A stretch of 64,000 bases of DNA from Teredinibacter purpureus (GTDB taxonomy: Bacteria > Pseudomonadota > Gammaproteobacteria > Pseudomonadales > Cellvibrionaceae). Under the pieces are notes generated by a model that saw nothing but the letters and a program-made list of their open reading frames with translations, was not told where the DNA came from and searched no databases. Numbering within the stretch: the stretch's first letter is position 1; each line of letters starts with the position of its first letter. The translations under genes and the position numbers were made by a program. This document shows, piece by piece, positions 37,696-48,615 of the stretch. Location of the stretch: contig NZ_CP060092.1 in the NCBI RefSeq assembly GCF_014217335.1, positions 4,579,614 to 4,643,613 on the forward strand, given 5' to 3'.

Positions 37696-38081
37696 ACATA
37701 CAACAATTTTTACTGCGTACCGGCATTGCCATACTACTGGGTACTCCTCACTATTTATCCGCTAGTGAGGAACTCAAGACTGACTGGCTCAAAGCGACAA
37801 CTGGCAGCAGCGGCGAAACATTAGGCTCAGAAGTTATCAACGTAAAACAAGAGGGCGATATCACCACCGTGGAGGTGGATATCGATGTTGATAATTTGGA
37901 AGATTACGAAACAGTGGTGGTCATTGGCAAAAAATCCAATAAGCCAGTCGAACTAACAAAAGAACCTGAGCTGCTAAGCAATGACGACGAAGTCTACGGT
38001 ATTCGTTTTCAAATAAAGCGGCTACCCGGATTTGAATTCCGTCTACGCATGGCGGATGACAGTGAGCAGATACTTAAATAA
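37692..38081 (+). CDS. Small secreted/periplasmic protein, 129 aa
   Basis: I do not recognise a family. A signal peptide is likely (MNIQQFLLRTGIAILLGTPH then YLSASEE). The mature part is acidic and beta-rich, with alternating hydrophobics (TTVEVDIDVDNLEDYETVVV). The frame overlaps the MscS stop by 4 bases, and GAGG precedes the ATG, so it is the last member of a three-gene unit. It could act at the periplasmic face of the channel (inference). Confidence 0.6.
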   Translation: MNIQQFLLRTGIAILLGTPHYLSASEELKTDWLKATTGSSGETLGSEVINVKQEGDITTVEVDIDVDNLEDYETVVVIGKKSNKPVELTKEPELLSNDDEVYGIRFQIKRLPGFEFRLRMADDSEQILK

Positions 38082-38137
38082 CGCGATTAATATTGTCGGG
38101 AACACCATCAACATTGTCGGGCTTGTGAGTGTAGTGG

Positions 38138-39303
<1,166 letters not shown>

Positions 39304-39374
39304 GATGCGACCTTCGTTAAGGGCGATTATAATATCACCTCTAAATAGGTGGCCAGATTCAGTGTGCCACTACA

Positions 39375-40297
39375 AAGCCGACTGGCCGGAAGATTTGGAC
39401 ACACAATATGATGCTTTAGTTGAAAAGCAGGAGGCACTGGAACGAGAGCGAGACAATCAATATCTTACCTTCTCCGACGAGCAAAAAGCTTACAGCGGCT
39501 GTATCGTGGGCTTTGATCGAGACGGTAAATTAACCCTGACCCAAGGGGTGGCGCGCAAGAAGGACATTCCACAACCTAACAGCAAAAATAATGATGGCGA
39601 GGGGCATCCTAGCGATGGACAAGAACTTGCTCAAGAGACACAAGACACAACGATTTCTCAAGCACTTCGCACGGATTTAGGCCGTTATCGACAGCAAGCA
39701 GTGAAGGCCGCATTGCTGGCTGACGCTACAGCAGCTACGGATATTCTTTACTACAGCTTATGCCAACAGATTCTCTCAGGGGCATACCGGCGGTTGGACG
39801 ATCTAATGGATGCGTCCTTTAATCGGGCCTGCTCAGAAAGCAGCAGGGAGGAAACCGACAGCCCTACCGCCTCGAATGCCTTGCAAGCCGCTGAATCGAA
39901 ACTGGATACCCAGTGGGTGGCCATTGAGGATGACGGTGAGCGTTTCACGGCCTTTCGTGCCCTTCCCCAAAAAATGAAAGACAAGCTGGTGACGTACTGT
40001 GTTGCTCAATCATTACAAATTGGGGTTCGAGGTGCTAACACGACCCAAGATGCGTTGGTGGATATGTTATCGGTTGATTTTGCCGACTACTGGCGACCCA
40101 CCAAGGACAACTACCTGTCTCGCTTGAGCAAACCCCTGCTACTAGCGACATTTACACCGCTGCGCCACAAAGACTGGGCAGCAATGTACGGTGATATGAA
40201 AAAATCAGCGGTGGTCGAAAGTATGCATGAATGGTTTAGCAGTACGCCTGACAGCGACAATGGCAGTGCCGTGACATGGATGCCGCCGGAGTTCTAA
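39375..40297 (+). pseudogene. ParB-like partition protein, 5' end lost to the IS
   Basis: The remaining 307 codons resemble the C-terminal part of the long ParB/RepB-type proteins of plasmids and integrative elements. Diagnostic pieces are YSGCIVGFDRDGKLTLTQGV (the A-G-x-V-x4-DG-x-L block) and the helical part LRTDLGRYRQQAVKAALLAD. The N-terminal ParB nuclease-like and HTH domains are absent because the IS starts immediately upstream. The frame continues into the IS only by chance. It is likely non-functional. Original full length would be about 600-700 residues. Confidence 0.65.
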
Positions 40298-40458
40298 ATC
40301 GTAATATCGATTGATTTGATTGCCGCCTACTCCCCTCACCGAGGTTCAACAATTTTGGCTTGGGGAGTAAAGCGTCCCCACTGCATGAACCCTTTTTAGC
40401 CATACAATCCAAATAAGAATTTAGAATCATGGTCATATCCAAGATCAGGATCAATGTT

Positions 40459-40674
40459 ATGAGAACAGACATATCAACCCACGAGCTTTGCGACCGCTAC
40501 CGTTGTTCATCACGAACAATTTTCAGACGCATGAAACACGAGATCAACCCTTTCCCCCCTGCCTGCATGAAACATTCTGGATCTTGTAACCTTTGGGATG
40601 CACAGGAAGTAACGGACTGGGAAGAACGGGAAATTGAAAAAACAACAACACACTCTCAGCCAAAAACAGTTTGA
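40459..40674 (+). CDS. AlpA/excisionase-like HTH protein
   Basis: The ATG at 40459 follows AGGA by 8 bases, so I prefer it to 40429. The 71-residue product has a MerR-like winged HTH (ISTHELCDRYRCSSRTIFRR) and the wing CNLWDAQEVTDWEERE, as in AlpA and phage excisionases. It lies about 80 bases from the convergent integrase gene, the usual position for a recombination directionality factor or integrase activator. Confidence 0.7.
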   Translation: MRTDISTHELCDRYRCSSRTIFRRMKHEINPFPPACMKHSGSCNLWDAQEVTDWEEREIEKTTTHSQPKTV

Positions 40675-40755
40675 CTAGAAATTTACTACTACCGACTACC
40701 AGCTTGAAACATACTGGGGTTTACAGCTTTAGGAAAATAAAAAGACGGTAATCCG

Positions 40756-41964
40756 TTAAAGCTCTACTAACCCTTTCAGCCTCATCCACCATGCCTTATA
40801 AGCCTGCTCCTGTTCTGGCAGGTACTCATAATGATCATATACCCTCCAAGAACCAGGTAATTTATGCCCGAGCATAATTTCAGCGATATGCGGCTCTGTC
40901 AGGGATGAAAAATTGGTGCGAGCCGTTTTTCGTAAGTCATGAACAGACCAATGCGGTATATCATAAGCCTTGTTCTTACGCAGCCATTGCATGATGTTAT
41001 ACGGAAGCTGCACTGGCGCACCAACACCCATAGGTTCATTCGTGCCATTATTGTTGAACAGGTAATCCCCTTTACCGCTCAGCGCTATAGCTTCCTCAAT
41101 GAGTTCCTTCACCTCTGGAATGATTGGACGTGATAAGGGCTTGCCGGAAGCTTTTCCGAGCTTGTGGTTTTCTGGTGGCACCATCCAGATCATATTTTTA
41201 AAATCAAAATGATCTTTACGGCTTAATCTTAACTCTCCGTTCCGGCAGCCAAATACTAAACAGAGCTTTAAATACAGCTTGTTTTTAGTAGACATACGGG
41301 ACTCATTAATTGCCAACCAGACATATTTAATTTCATCATCAGATAACGACCTGTCCCCTACACCTTTTTTAAGCTGCAAATCCTCCCTAGCATTGATACC
41401 TGTTAAGACACTCTCAGGAATAAGTTTACGCCTCACCGCCCATTTAAGCATTTGCTTACCGTTGGTTAAGATACGGTCAGCAATGGAAGGGCGCTTTTCA
41501 GCATGCTCTTCCAAGATCGCAAGCCACTGGTGAAGGGTTATTTTCTCGACAGGTAAATCACCAATAACAGGCAGAACATATAATTCAAAACTGCGTTTTA
41601 TCTCGTGATGCATTTTCTTATTCTTCTCACAGTAGCTTTCATACCACTGTCGAAAAATAGATTCTAATGAGCCCGCATTGATGATCGCCTGCTTTTCGAG
41701 CTTCCTAACGATTTTTGGATTATGCCCTTGCTCAAGCTCCTTTCGCAGCCGGTCATTTTCATTCCTCGCCTCTTTGAGAGATATTTTAGGATAGGAACCA
41801 AGATCAAGGCGGCAATGTTTATTGTCATAGCGATAGCGCATTTGAAAGGTTATCTTGCCGAGAGGAGACACCCGAATACCCATATTATCGCGGTCTTTAA
41901 ACTCTTCTACTTTCTCGCGCTTCCTACCTAAATTTGCTTTGAGCCAAGCATTTGATAGAGACAT
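40756..41964 (-). CDS. P4-type tyrosine integrase
   Basis: The 402 residues have an N-terminal arm-binding DUF4102-like domain (NMGIRVSPLGKITFQMRYRY), a SAM-like core-binding domain (about 100-190) and a catalytic domain. The catalytic residues are in FGCRNGELRLSR (Arg), WSVHDLRKTARTNFSS (His-x-x-Arg), MLGHKLPG (His) and YDHYEYLPEQ (Tyr). All are present, so it should be active. This is the terminal gene of the element; integrases of this class usually use the 3' end of a tRNA, but none is next to it here. Confidence 0.92.
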   Translation of the reverse strand: MSLSNAWLKANLGRKREKVEEFKDRDNMGIRVSPLGKITFQMRYRYDNKHCRLDLGSYPKISLKEARNENDRLRKELEQGHNPKIVRKLEKQAIINAGSLESIFRQWYESYCEKNKKMHHEIKRSFELYVLPVIGDLPVEKITLHQWLAILEEHAEKRPSIADRILTNGKQMLKWAVRRKLIPESVLTGINAREDLQLKKGVGDRSLSDDEIKYVWLAINESRMSTKNKLYLKLCLVFGCRNGELRLSRKDHFDFKNMIWMVPPENHKLGKASGKPLSRPIIPEVKELIEEAIALSGKGDYLFNNNGTNEPMGVGAPVQLPYNIMQWLRKNKAYDIPHWSVHDLRKTARTNFSSLTEPHIAEIMLGHKLPGSWRVYDHYEYLPEQEQAYKAWWMRLKGLVEL

Positions 41965-41986
41965 AATCTACCTCTCAACATCCTTG

Positions 41987-42091
41987 CGTACATATTTTTT
42001 AAGAGCCTTAAAAATTCAAATTATGTACGCTAATATGTACGCAACAGGGAAGGCTCAGCCTGTCTTTTAGTGACTTCCATTATCGTACATA
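41987..42091. repeat. Four CGTACATA boxes beside the integrase start
   Basis: CGTACATA occurs at 41987-41994 and 42084-42091, and its complement TATGTACG at 42022-42029 and 42034-42041. They lie within 130 bases upstream of the integrase start. Candidate integrase arm sites or excisionase sites, or the region that controls integrase transcription. Confidence 0.55.
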
Positions 42092-42325
42092 CGGGAGGAA
42101 TATCCAATAAAATCGGGGAATTAAGGGTTTTCTGTCTCTAACTGTCAGTCAGTAACTTTGAGGGATAGATCGGGGTGAGAGATAATCGCGAAAGTACGGC
42201 GCTTATCGATTTCTGGTAAAAGGCTCATAGTATTAAGACGGCTGATTAAAAAATAAGGGGGCGATTATGCCTGAAGCCGTGCTTACACGTAAGAGAGAGT
42301 TTGAAATGAGGGCGGGGAAGGAAAA
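42092..42325. other. Junction region between the element and rimI
   Basis: No gene or tRNA fragment recognised. The boundary between element and chromosome probably falls here or within the box cluster on its left. Confidence 0.45.
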
Positions 42326-42829
42326 CTAGCCTATGCGTAAGGATTTTCCGTAAATATGAGCATCTTCTCGACCGTTTTCGGAGGGGTAGTAGCCGGGGCG
42401 TACGCCTAAGCAATTAAACCCGCATTTGTCGTACATGCTAATAGCACGGATATTCGACGCCCGCACTTCAAGAAAAAGCTCAGCCGCGAAATCTTCGAGT
42501 ATTTCCACCATTAGCTCGATAAGTTTGCCCGCGACGCCTTTGCCTTGCCATACCGGGTCGACAGAAATAATAAGTAATTCCGCATCGCCCGACGCTATCG
42601 AGAATACCGCCTGTCCAATCCACATACCATTTTGCTGGACACCAACGCAAATATGGTTGTTTGCCGTTGAGTCACGAAAGTTTCGCTCACTCCAAGGGTA
42701 AGGGTTAGCACGCTTTTCAAGCGCTAATATACCGCCTAAATCGGCTTCGTCGTAATTACGTAAAACACACGCACTGCCCTCTTCGAGGTTAAAATTACGA
42801 TTAATACTGTTTCTTATCTCAAGACTCAA
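42326..42829 (-). CDS. rimI: Ribosomal protein S18-alanine N-acetyltransferase RimI
   Basis: GNAT acetyltransferase that modifies the N terminus of ribosomal protein S18. The 167 residues have the acetyl-CoA-binding motif VWQGKGVAGKLIEL (Q/R-x-x-G-x-G/A), NIRAISMYDKCGFNCLGVRP and the C-terminal YYPSENGREDAHIYGK, typical of RimI (E. coli 148 residues). It follows the HolD-like gene by 9 bases, matching the holD-rimI order of other gammaproteobacteria. It is the first clear chromosomal gene right of the element. Confidence 0.85.
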   Translation of the reverse strand: MSLEIRNSINRNFNLEEGSACVLRNYDEADLGGILALEKRANPYPWSERNFRDSTANNHICVGVQQNGMWIGQAVFSIASGDAELLIISVDPVWQGKGVAGKLIELMVEILEDFAAELFLEVRASNIRAISMYDKCGFNCLGVRPGYYPSENGREDAHIYGKSLRIG

Positions 42830-42838
42830 ATGACACCT

Positions 42839-43660
42839 CTAACGCTGAGCAATTCCATGTCGCAGCAAACACTGCCATACCGTTTTTTTCTGGCTTGGGT
42901 CATGCAGTATCTCTGCAATACTCGGAAAAACGAGCGCTTGTGCTGCAAATGCATCGATATCCACACACTCGAAACGTAAGTTTCGACAAGCGTCGGCACT
43001 CAAGGCCTCATCCGCTATTGCACGGAAGCTTTCCTCACCAAAAAGTAACATCGTAGTTACGGGCTTTACCAGCAGCTTCCCTTCCAGAAAGGTTGCCACC
43101 ATCTCTCTCGCTGCAGCCCAATCTTTAGGTTTACCCGGCAAATCGACCATTGGCCAAGATAGCGTATCCGACGCGGGTAAATAGCCAGAACCTTGCGCAC
43201 AAGCCCTTAAAATATTCGACAAAAGCGCTTCTGTCGGAAGTGCAGCGCCCACTTGTCGAGCATCAACAGCAAGCAGGCTATCACTTACCCGCCATATAGA
43301 GAGTGAAAATTGGGCATCGGGATCGAGTATTGGTTCCACCGCTGGCTCAATTGCCGACGAGGATGGGTTGTCATTGATATCAACACCCGATTGAACGATT
43401 GCGCTCGCCACCTCAGATGTCTGTAATATGTCGCCAAGCGCAACTATGGACGGCCCTTTGCTACTATCGTTTCTATCGTTTCGCGCATCAATAGCGCGTA
43501 ATGCGGGCGCTCCCTGCGCAGGGGGTGAAGGACTTGCATCGATAGGCTCATCAGGTAATGCACACGTTACCGACGGCCGCGCTTGCGATAACGCAAAACG
43601 CGGTACAAACATATCGATACCGGCGGCTTCCATGTACTGCATACGTTGACGTTCATTCAT
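42839..43660 (-). CDS. HolD-like protein (possible DNA polymerase III psi subunit), extended
   Basis: The N terminus MNERQRMQYMEAAGIDMFVP resembles the start of psi subunits, where the tail binds SSB; I therefore start at ATG 43660 and not 43693. The C-terminal part (about 160-273) resembles the HolD fold, with a conserved end FPSIAEILHDPSQKKTVWQC. Between them lies a low-complexity Pro/Ala/Asp-rich insert (about 35-130). At 273 residues it is about twice E. coli HolD (137). Assignment rests on weak similarity and on the position directly upstream of rimI, as in E. coli. Function is unproven. Confidence 0.5.
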   Translation of the reverse strand: MNERQRMQYMEAAGIDMFVPRFALSQARPSVTCALPDEPIDASPSPPAQGAPALRAIDARNDRNDSSKGPSIVALGDILQTSEVASAIVQSGVDINDNPSSSAIEPAVEPILDPDAQFSLSIWRVSDSLLAVDARQVGAALPTEALLSNILRACAQGSGYLPASDTLSWPMVDLPGKPKDWAAAREMVATFLEGKLLVKPVTTMLLFGEESFRAIADEALSADACRNLRFECVDIDAFAAQALVFPSIAEILHDPSQKKTVWQCLLRHGIAQR

Positions 43661-43712
43661 GGCCGGCAGTGTACCTGTTACACCAACTTTCACAAACGTC
43701 TACGCGCACTTT

Positions 43713-45260
43713 TTATACGCCATCGCGCTGCGGGTGGGAACGCTTTTGGCTCGAAACAAGAAGGTTCAGAGCATGTAAGTAAGCCTTCACTGACGCCACA
43801 ACGATGTCTGTATCGGAGCCTATCCCATTTACAATATACCCATCACGCTCTAAACGCACGGTCACTTCACCTTGGGAATCGGTGCCTTGCGTTATCGCAT
43901 TCACCGAATAAAGGTGAAGGTCTGCGTGACTATTCACCACACTCTCAATCGCTTTGTACGCGGCATCGACAGGGCCGCCACCTTCAGATTCTGCAACATG
44001 ATCTTCTCCTTTAACTTGGAGAGTTAGTCTAGCAAGCGGCTTCGATCCTGTTTTAGAGCAAACCTCCATGTCGACGAGCAGATAACTCTCCTCCATAGCC
44101 TCGCTGCCTTTCGCTGAGACAAGCGCATGAAGGTCTTCATCGAAGATTTCATGTTTTTTATCAGCGAGATCTTTAAACCGCGCAAAGGCTTGATTAAGGT
44201 CGTCCTGGCTTTCAAAAACAATACCAAGCGCTTCAAAGCGTGCTTTAACCGCCGCCCGCCCAGAATGCTTGCCTAGTATTATTTTGTTAGTGTTCCAACC
44301 AACCGATTCGGCACGCATAATTTCATACGTTTCACGATGCTTTAGAACACCGTCTTGATGTATGCCCGATTCATGCGCAAACGCGTTAGCCCCAACAATG
44401 GCTTTATTCGGCTGCACAGGGAACCCCGTAACAGAAGATACGAGTCGCGAAGTAGGCACGATGTGCTTAGCGTCAATGCACGTCTCAACAGGGTATAGGT
44501 CCTTCCGTGTGCGAACGGCCATCACAATTTCCTCTAGGGAAGAATTGCCCGCTCGCTCACCAAGGCCATTGATTGTACATTCCACTTGACGCACACCATT
44601 CATCACCGCCGATAGCGAATTCGCTACCGCTAGCCCGAGGTCATTATGGCAATGTGTCGAAAATATCGCTTTGTCTGAATTCGGTACATTTTCGATTAGC
44701 CGCTTAAACATTGCCCCATATTCACTGGGCTCACCGTAACCGACGGTATCGGGCACATTAATGGTCGTTGCACCCGCCGCAATTGCCGCTTCAGTAATTC
44801 TGCACATAAATTCAAACTCTGAACGACTGCCGTCTTCCAATGAAAATTCGACGTTGTCGGTATAGTTTCGAGCGCGCTTTACGGAGTGAATAGCTTGCTC
44901 TAATACTCGCTCTGGTGTCATTTTCAGTTTGTATTTCATGTGGATAGGCGACGTCGCGATAAACGTATGAATACGCGAAGAGTTAGCGCCTTTAAGTGCT
45001 TCAGCGGCACGGTCTATATCGCCATCAACCGCTCGGGCTAGGCTACAGATAGTTGAGTCTTTAACGGCGTTAGCAACCGCTCTCACCGCCTCAAAATCAC
45101 CTTGGCTTGCAATCGCAAATCCCGCTTCGATAACATCAACTCTCATTTTTTCGAGCATTTTAGCGATGCGAACTTTTTCTTCCCGCGTCATGCTCGCACC
45201 GGGGCTCTGCTCACCATCACGTAGTGTCGTATCAAAAATAACAAGTTTTTCTTTGGTCAT
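43713..45260 (-). CDS. leuA: 2-isopropylmalate synthase
   Basis: First enzyme of leucine biosynthesis, condensing acetyl-CoA with 2-oxoisovalerate. The 515 residues have the catalytic TIM barrel with [20 protein letters not shown] at the N terminus and [20 protein letters not shown] (metal-binding HxH). The regulatory LeuA dimer domain occupies about 390-515. GAGAAG precedes the ATG. Upstream are a His-rich leader ORF and a 500-base gap. Confidence 0.95.
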   Translation of the reverse strand: MTKEKLVIFDTTLRDGEQSPGASMTREEKVRIAKMLEKMRVDVIEAGFAIASQGDFEAVRAVANAVKDSTICSLARAVDGDIDRAAEALKGANSSRIHTFIATSPIHMKYKLKMTPERVLEQAIHSVKRARNYTDNVEFSLEDGSRSEFEFMCRITEAAIAAGATTINVPDTVGYGEPSEYGAMFKRLIENVPNSDKAIFSTHCHNDLGLAVANSLSAVMNGVRQVECTINGLGERAGNSSLEEIVMAVRTRKDLYPVETCIDAKHIVPTSRLVSSVTGFPVQPNKAIVGANAFAHESGIHQDGVLKHRETYEIMRAESVGWNTNKIILGKHSGRAAVKARFEALGIVFESQDDLNQAFARFKDLADKKHEIFDEDLHALVSAKGSEAMEESYLLVDMEVCSKTGSKPLARLTLQVKGEDHVAESEGGGPVDAAYKAIESVVNSHADLHLYSVNAITQGTDSQGEVTVRLERDGYIVNGIGSDTDIVVASVKAYLHALNLLVSSQKRSHPQRDGV

Positions 45261-45425
45261 TCTCTTCTCCTAGTGCCTGCCGGGATCACCAACAAAGCGG
45301 TCGACCACTCCTAAGATAATCAGAAATGGTATGTCATTAATATTTACAAAAGTTCGGTTAAAATCGAGATGCAATAGAGATGGTTTTACGCTAACGCCCT
45401 TTAGGGCAGGGCTACCGCGATGCCA
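45261..45425. promoter_or_regulatory. Leader region between the small ORF and leuA
   Basis: 165 bases including a GCCCT-AAAGGGC-type short stem near 45398-45415. The stem lacks a strong T run, so an attenuation mechanism cannot be shown from the sequence alone. Confidence 0.35.
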
Positions 45426-45503
45426 TCAAGATATGAAGGGACGCAACAAGAATGCTCGCTGAGCACGGATAGACGTGTGATGCTGGTGGTGTTGAGTCGT
45501 CAT
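45426..45503 (-). CDS. Short leader peptide ORF upstream of leuA (25 aa)
   Basis: An ATG at 45503 is preceded by a near-perfect AGGGAGG ribosome-binding site with 9-base spacing. It encodes MTTQHHQHHTSIRAQRAFLL then RPFIS. Four histidine codons lie in the first nine positions and two adjacent Leu (TTG) codons near the end. It ends 165 bases before leuA. Such a small, well-initiated ORF before an amino-acid biosynthesis gene is typical of a translational attenuator, but the codon bias toward His rather than Leu is unexpected. Confidence 0.55.
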   Translation of the reverse strand: MTTQHHQHHTSIRAQRAFLLRPFIS

Positions 45504-45764
45504 GCAACGTTACCTCCCTGCGAGTGATTGATTAGGAAAGTGTAGAGACTAAACCTCCCAGCATCAACATCTATCCTAATATCAAGACACTTTTAGGATG
45601 AAAAAACAATAATCGCCCAAAAAATCGCTGGACACCAAAATATTCATCCTAATATTTGCCGAAACACGCACACACCCCACTCTCCCTAACAAGAGGCATG
45701 CACGAAGAAAAACCAACCACGCGACATAACCACAACATCAATGAATGGCTGTATCGATTAAACG

Positions 45765-46835
45765 CTATTTGGAGGCCGTAAAATTCAGCATACGCTGCAG
45801 CGGGATCATCGCTTTCTTCGCTAATGATGGCGTAACATGCACTTCGCAACCCTCGCCGCGACCACCGTCGAGATTCAGCAGAAGCTCAGCTAAGTTCTGG
45901 AGTTCATTCATTGCCATCCAAGGACAACTTGCACAACTGCGACACGTCGCTCCGGTGCCAGCGGTCGGCGCGACCAATAACAACTTATCCGGACACGCCT
46001 GCTGCATTTTGTAAAAGATTCCCTGATCCGTCGCAACAATGAATGATGGGTTAGGTAGGCGTCGCGTCGCCTCAATCAACTGGCTAGTGGACCCTACGGC
46101 ATCGGCTAGATCCACAACCGGCTTAGGCGACTCTGGGTGGACGAGAACCGCGGCATCAGGGTAAAGCTTTTTTAAATCTTCAATACCACGCGCTTTAAAC
46201 TCTTCATGCACAATACAAGCGCCATTCCACAGAAGTACATCGGCACCGGTCTTCTCCGCGACATACCCCCCCAAATACTTATCAGGAGCCCATAGTATTT
46301 TTTTGCCTTGCCTATCGAGGTAATCCACGACATCCACCGCAATACTGGACGTTACCACCCAATCGGCACGCGCTTTAACGGCCGCTGACGTGTTGGCATA
46401 GACTACAACGGTGCGATCCGGATGTGCATCGCAGAACGCTGAAAACGTATCGATAGGGCAACCCAAATCCAGCGAGCACGTAGCTTCCAGCGTGGGCATA
46501 TACACCCGTTTCTCTGGCGACAATATCTTCGCCGTCTCCCCCATAAACTTCACGCCAGCGACTATCAATGTTTGCGCAGCATGATTTTTACCGAAGCGCG
46601 CCATTTCTAACGAATCGGCAACGCAACCACCCGTCGCTTCGGCCAAAGCCTGAATGTCGGGCGAACAATAGTAATGAGCAACTAGCACAGCCTTCTCTCT
46701 GACAATCAGCTCAGATATCTGTGCGACGAGCTGGTCACTGTTCACTGGAGATGTGTGGTCTACGGCTAGGGCTTCATCAAGGTGATGTTTAACTAGCATT
46801 TCAGGAGAGAGATTTTGTTCAATATCGGTAGGCAT
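45765..46835 (-). CDS. nadA: Quinolinate synthase A
   Basis: NadA condenses iminoaspartate with dihydroxyacetone phosphate to make quinolinate for NAD. The 356 residues match the family. The three [4Fe-4S] cysteine regions are [20 protein letters not shown] near the N terminus, [10 protein letters not shown] in the middle, and [13 protein letters not shown] near the C terminus (about 310-322). A single gene without nadB or nadC next to it. Confidence 0.95.
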   Translation of the reverse strand: MPTDIEQNLSPEMLVKHHLDEALAVDHTSPVNSDQLVAQISELIVREKAVLVAHYYCSPDIQALAEATGGCVADSLEMARFGKNHAAQTLIVAGVKFMGETAKILSPEKRVYMPTLEATCSLDLGCPIDTFSAFCDAHPDRTVVVYANTSAAVKARADWVVTSSIAVDVVDYLDRQGKKILWAPDKYLGGYVAEKTGADVLLWNGACIVHEEFKARGIEDLKKLYPDAAVLVHPESPKPVVDLADAVGSTSQLIEATRRLPNPSFIVATDQGIFYKMQQACPDKLLLVAPTAGTGATCRSCASCPWMAMNELQNLAELLLNLDGGRGEGCEVHVTPSLAKKAMIPLQRMLNFTASK

Positions 46836-46960
46836 GGCTAGAGTTCTACGCTTAAAGAAAGTGTGTCTGTATTTTCAGGCTACGCGGTTTAGCGGTTGAA
46901 ATCCATTGAGCGATAGCCGATGAAAAAGTGCCGAATGGCAATGCCGTAAACAAAAACGAA

Positions 46961-46986
46961 AAAAGGGGACATATAATGTCCCCTTT
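46961..46986 (-). terminator. Terminator downstream of tRNA-Lys
   Basis: On the minus strand, GGGGACAT and ATGTCCCC form an 8 bp stem followed by TTTTTT. It lies 10 bases after the tRNA 3' end and before nadA. Confidence 0.85.
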
Positions 46987-46995
46987 ATCGGCGTA

Positions 46996-47071
46996 TGGTG
47001 GGTCGTGCGCGATTCGAACGCGCGACCAATTGGTTAAAAGCCAACTGCTCTACCGACTGAGCTAACGACCC
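46996..47071 (-). tRNA. tRNA-Lys (anticodon TTT)
   Basis: A 76-base cloverleaf with acceptor GGGTCGT pairing to ACGACCC, encoded CCA end, D arm AGCTCAGTCGGTAGAGCA, anticodon loop CTTTTAA giving TTT, and T loop TTCGAAT. A terminator follows immediately. The tRNA is intact, and no island is attached to it here. Confidence 0.97.
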
Positions 47072-47208
47072 TAAAAGCTCAAAAAACTGGTATCCGAGGC
47101 CTAAACACGTGTTTTAGATGACCCCCGAAAGAGGCGCATATAGTAATGATTTGAATTTAAAACTCAAGCGCTTTCTTCGTTTTATTTCATGATTCTTTAG
47201 AACAGCGG

Positions 47209-47886
47209 CTACTCGGGCTGATAAAGGGTTGAATCTTGTACACCTGCGTCCAAAAACCCCTTCCGACGCAACCGACAGCTATCGCATCTACCACATGCTC
47301 TGCCAGCGTCATCAGCTTGATAACAACTTACAGTTAAAGCGTAGTCCACATTCAACGCATGACCATGACCAATAATATCGGCTTTCGACAATTCTATTAG
47401 TGGCGTTTCAATTTTAACGGGGCTACCCTCGACACCCGCTTTCGTTGCCAACTCCGCCATGCGCTGAAAAGCACAAATATAATCCGGCCGACAGTCTGGG
47501 TACCCCGAGTAATCAACGGAGTTTACGCCAATAAAAATAGCCTCGGCTTCAAGCACTTCCGCCCAACCTAGCGCTATCGATAGGAAAATAGTATTGCGTG
47601 CAGGCACGTAGGTTACGGGAATGCCGGTTGTTTCAGATTCGGGCACATCGATACTGTCGTCCGTCAGAGCCGATCCGCCTATAGCACGAAGGTCTAGCGT
47701 AATAACTTTGTGCTCAGTGGCACCTAGAGCCTTAGACGCCCGCTGAGCGGCATACAGCTCGGCACGGTGACGCTGCCCGTAATCAAAACAGATGGTATAA
47801 CACTCGTACCCTTTATTTTTGGCCATAGCCAAAACGGTGGTTGAATCCAACCCTCCGGAAACCAAAACGACCGCTTTTTTACACAC
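47209..47886 (-). CDS. queC: 7-cyano-7-deazaguanine synthase
   Basis: QueC makes preQ0, the precursor of queuosine tRNA modification. I use the GTG at 47886, preceded by GGGGGAG, which gives 225 residues starting [20 protein letters not shown] (PP-loop ATP motif SGGLDST). Zinc ligands are in [20 protein letters not shown]. The start overlaps the stop of queE, so the two genes are coupled. Confidence 0.94.
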   Translation of the reverse strand: MCKKAVVLVSGGLDSTTVLAMAKNKGYECYTICFDYGQRHRAELYAAQRASKALGATEHKVITLDLRAIGGSALTDDSIDVPESETTGIPVTYVPARNTIFLSIALGWAEVLEAEAIFIGVNSVDYSGYPDCRPDYICAFQRMAELATKAGVEGSPVKIETPLIELSKADIIGHGHALNVDYALTVSCYQADDAGRACGRCDSCRLRRKGFLDAGVQDSTLYQPE

Positions 47887-48529
47887 CGGGCGTCTCCCCC
47901 CATAATTGTTTATGTAACTGCATCTGAAAACGAACATTCAAATGATCGCGCAATATCCACTTGGCGAGCTGTGCTGGCGCTAATTGCTCGAAACTGGGTG
48001 AAAATAAGACCTCGCCCACACGTTCATCCAGATGATACTCATCCAGCTTAAACACCGCCCAGTCATAGTCTTTTTGACTGCAGATCACAAACTTGACCTG
48101 ATCTTTTTGGGACAATAGCGCAATGTTGTCATAGCGATTTTTATCCACTTCAAGAGAATCTGGCGTCTTTAAATCCATCACAATACTTACGCGTGAGTCC
48201 ACCGCAGAAACATCCATCGCGCCACTCGTTTCCAATGAAACCGTGTAACCGGCGTCACACAGCACTGTGAGCAGCGGCAGACAAGCCGGTTGCGCTAAAG
48301 GCTCGCCGCCCGTTACACAAATATATCGAGGCTTAAATTCGGATACTGCATGCTGAATCTGCGTGAGCGTTTTTCGCTCGCCACCATAGAACGCGTATTC
48401 GGAATCACAATATCCGCAACGTAGAGGACAACCAGTGAGGCGCACGAATACCGTAGGCAAACCAACGGATTGGGCTTCTCCCTGCAAGGAATAGAAAATT
48501 TCGGTAATTCGAAGACTGTGCTCGCTCAT
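47879..48529 (-). CDS. queE: 7-carboxy-7-deazaguanine synthase
   Basis: Radical-SAM enzyme that makes 7-carboxy-7-deazaguanine for queuosine synthesis. The 216-residue form starts at [20 protein letters not shown]. The cluster motif is CPLRCGYC (Cys-x3-Cys-x2-Cys), and [11 protein letters not shown] follows. The open frame upstream to 48580 is probably not translated. It precedes queC with overlap. Confidence 0.92.
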   Translation of the reverse strand: MSEHSLRITEIFYSLQGEAQSVGLPTVFVRLTGCPLRCGYCDSEYAFYGGERKTLTQIQHAVSEFKPRYICVTGGEPLAQPACLPLLTVLCDAGYTVSLETSGAMDVSAVDSRVSIVMDLKTPDSLEVDKNRYDNIALLSQKDQVKFVICSQKDYDWAVFKLDEYHLDERVGEVLFSPSFEQLAPAQLAKWILRDHLNVRFQMQLHKQLWGETPGV

Positions 48530-48615
48530 TGACGACTCGGCTCTAACATCAAGGGGCGGGATTCTAACGAAAACCGCCATAAACAGCGAGCATAGCTGAA
48601 TACGGCGGCATCAAA

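Noticed and set aside
45649..45849. 66-codon minus-strand frame upstream of the leuA leader
   Set aside because: It overlaps the end of nadA and has no ribosome-binding site or coding character.
46996..47071. tRNA-Lys as the attachment site of the element
   Set aside because: It is 5 kb from the integrase, with leuA and nadA in between, and no repeat of its 3' end was seen near 42 kb.
47101..47117. CTAAACACGTGTTTTAG palindrome after queC
   Set aside because: Lies between queC and tRNA-Lys, but it is short, imperfect and without a T run; no role can be assigned.
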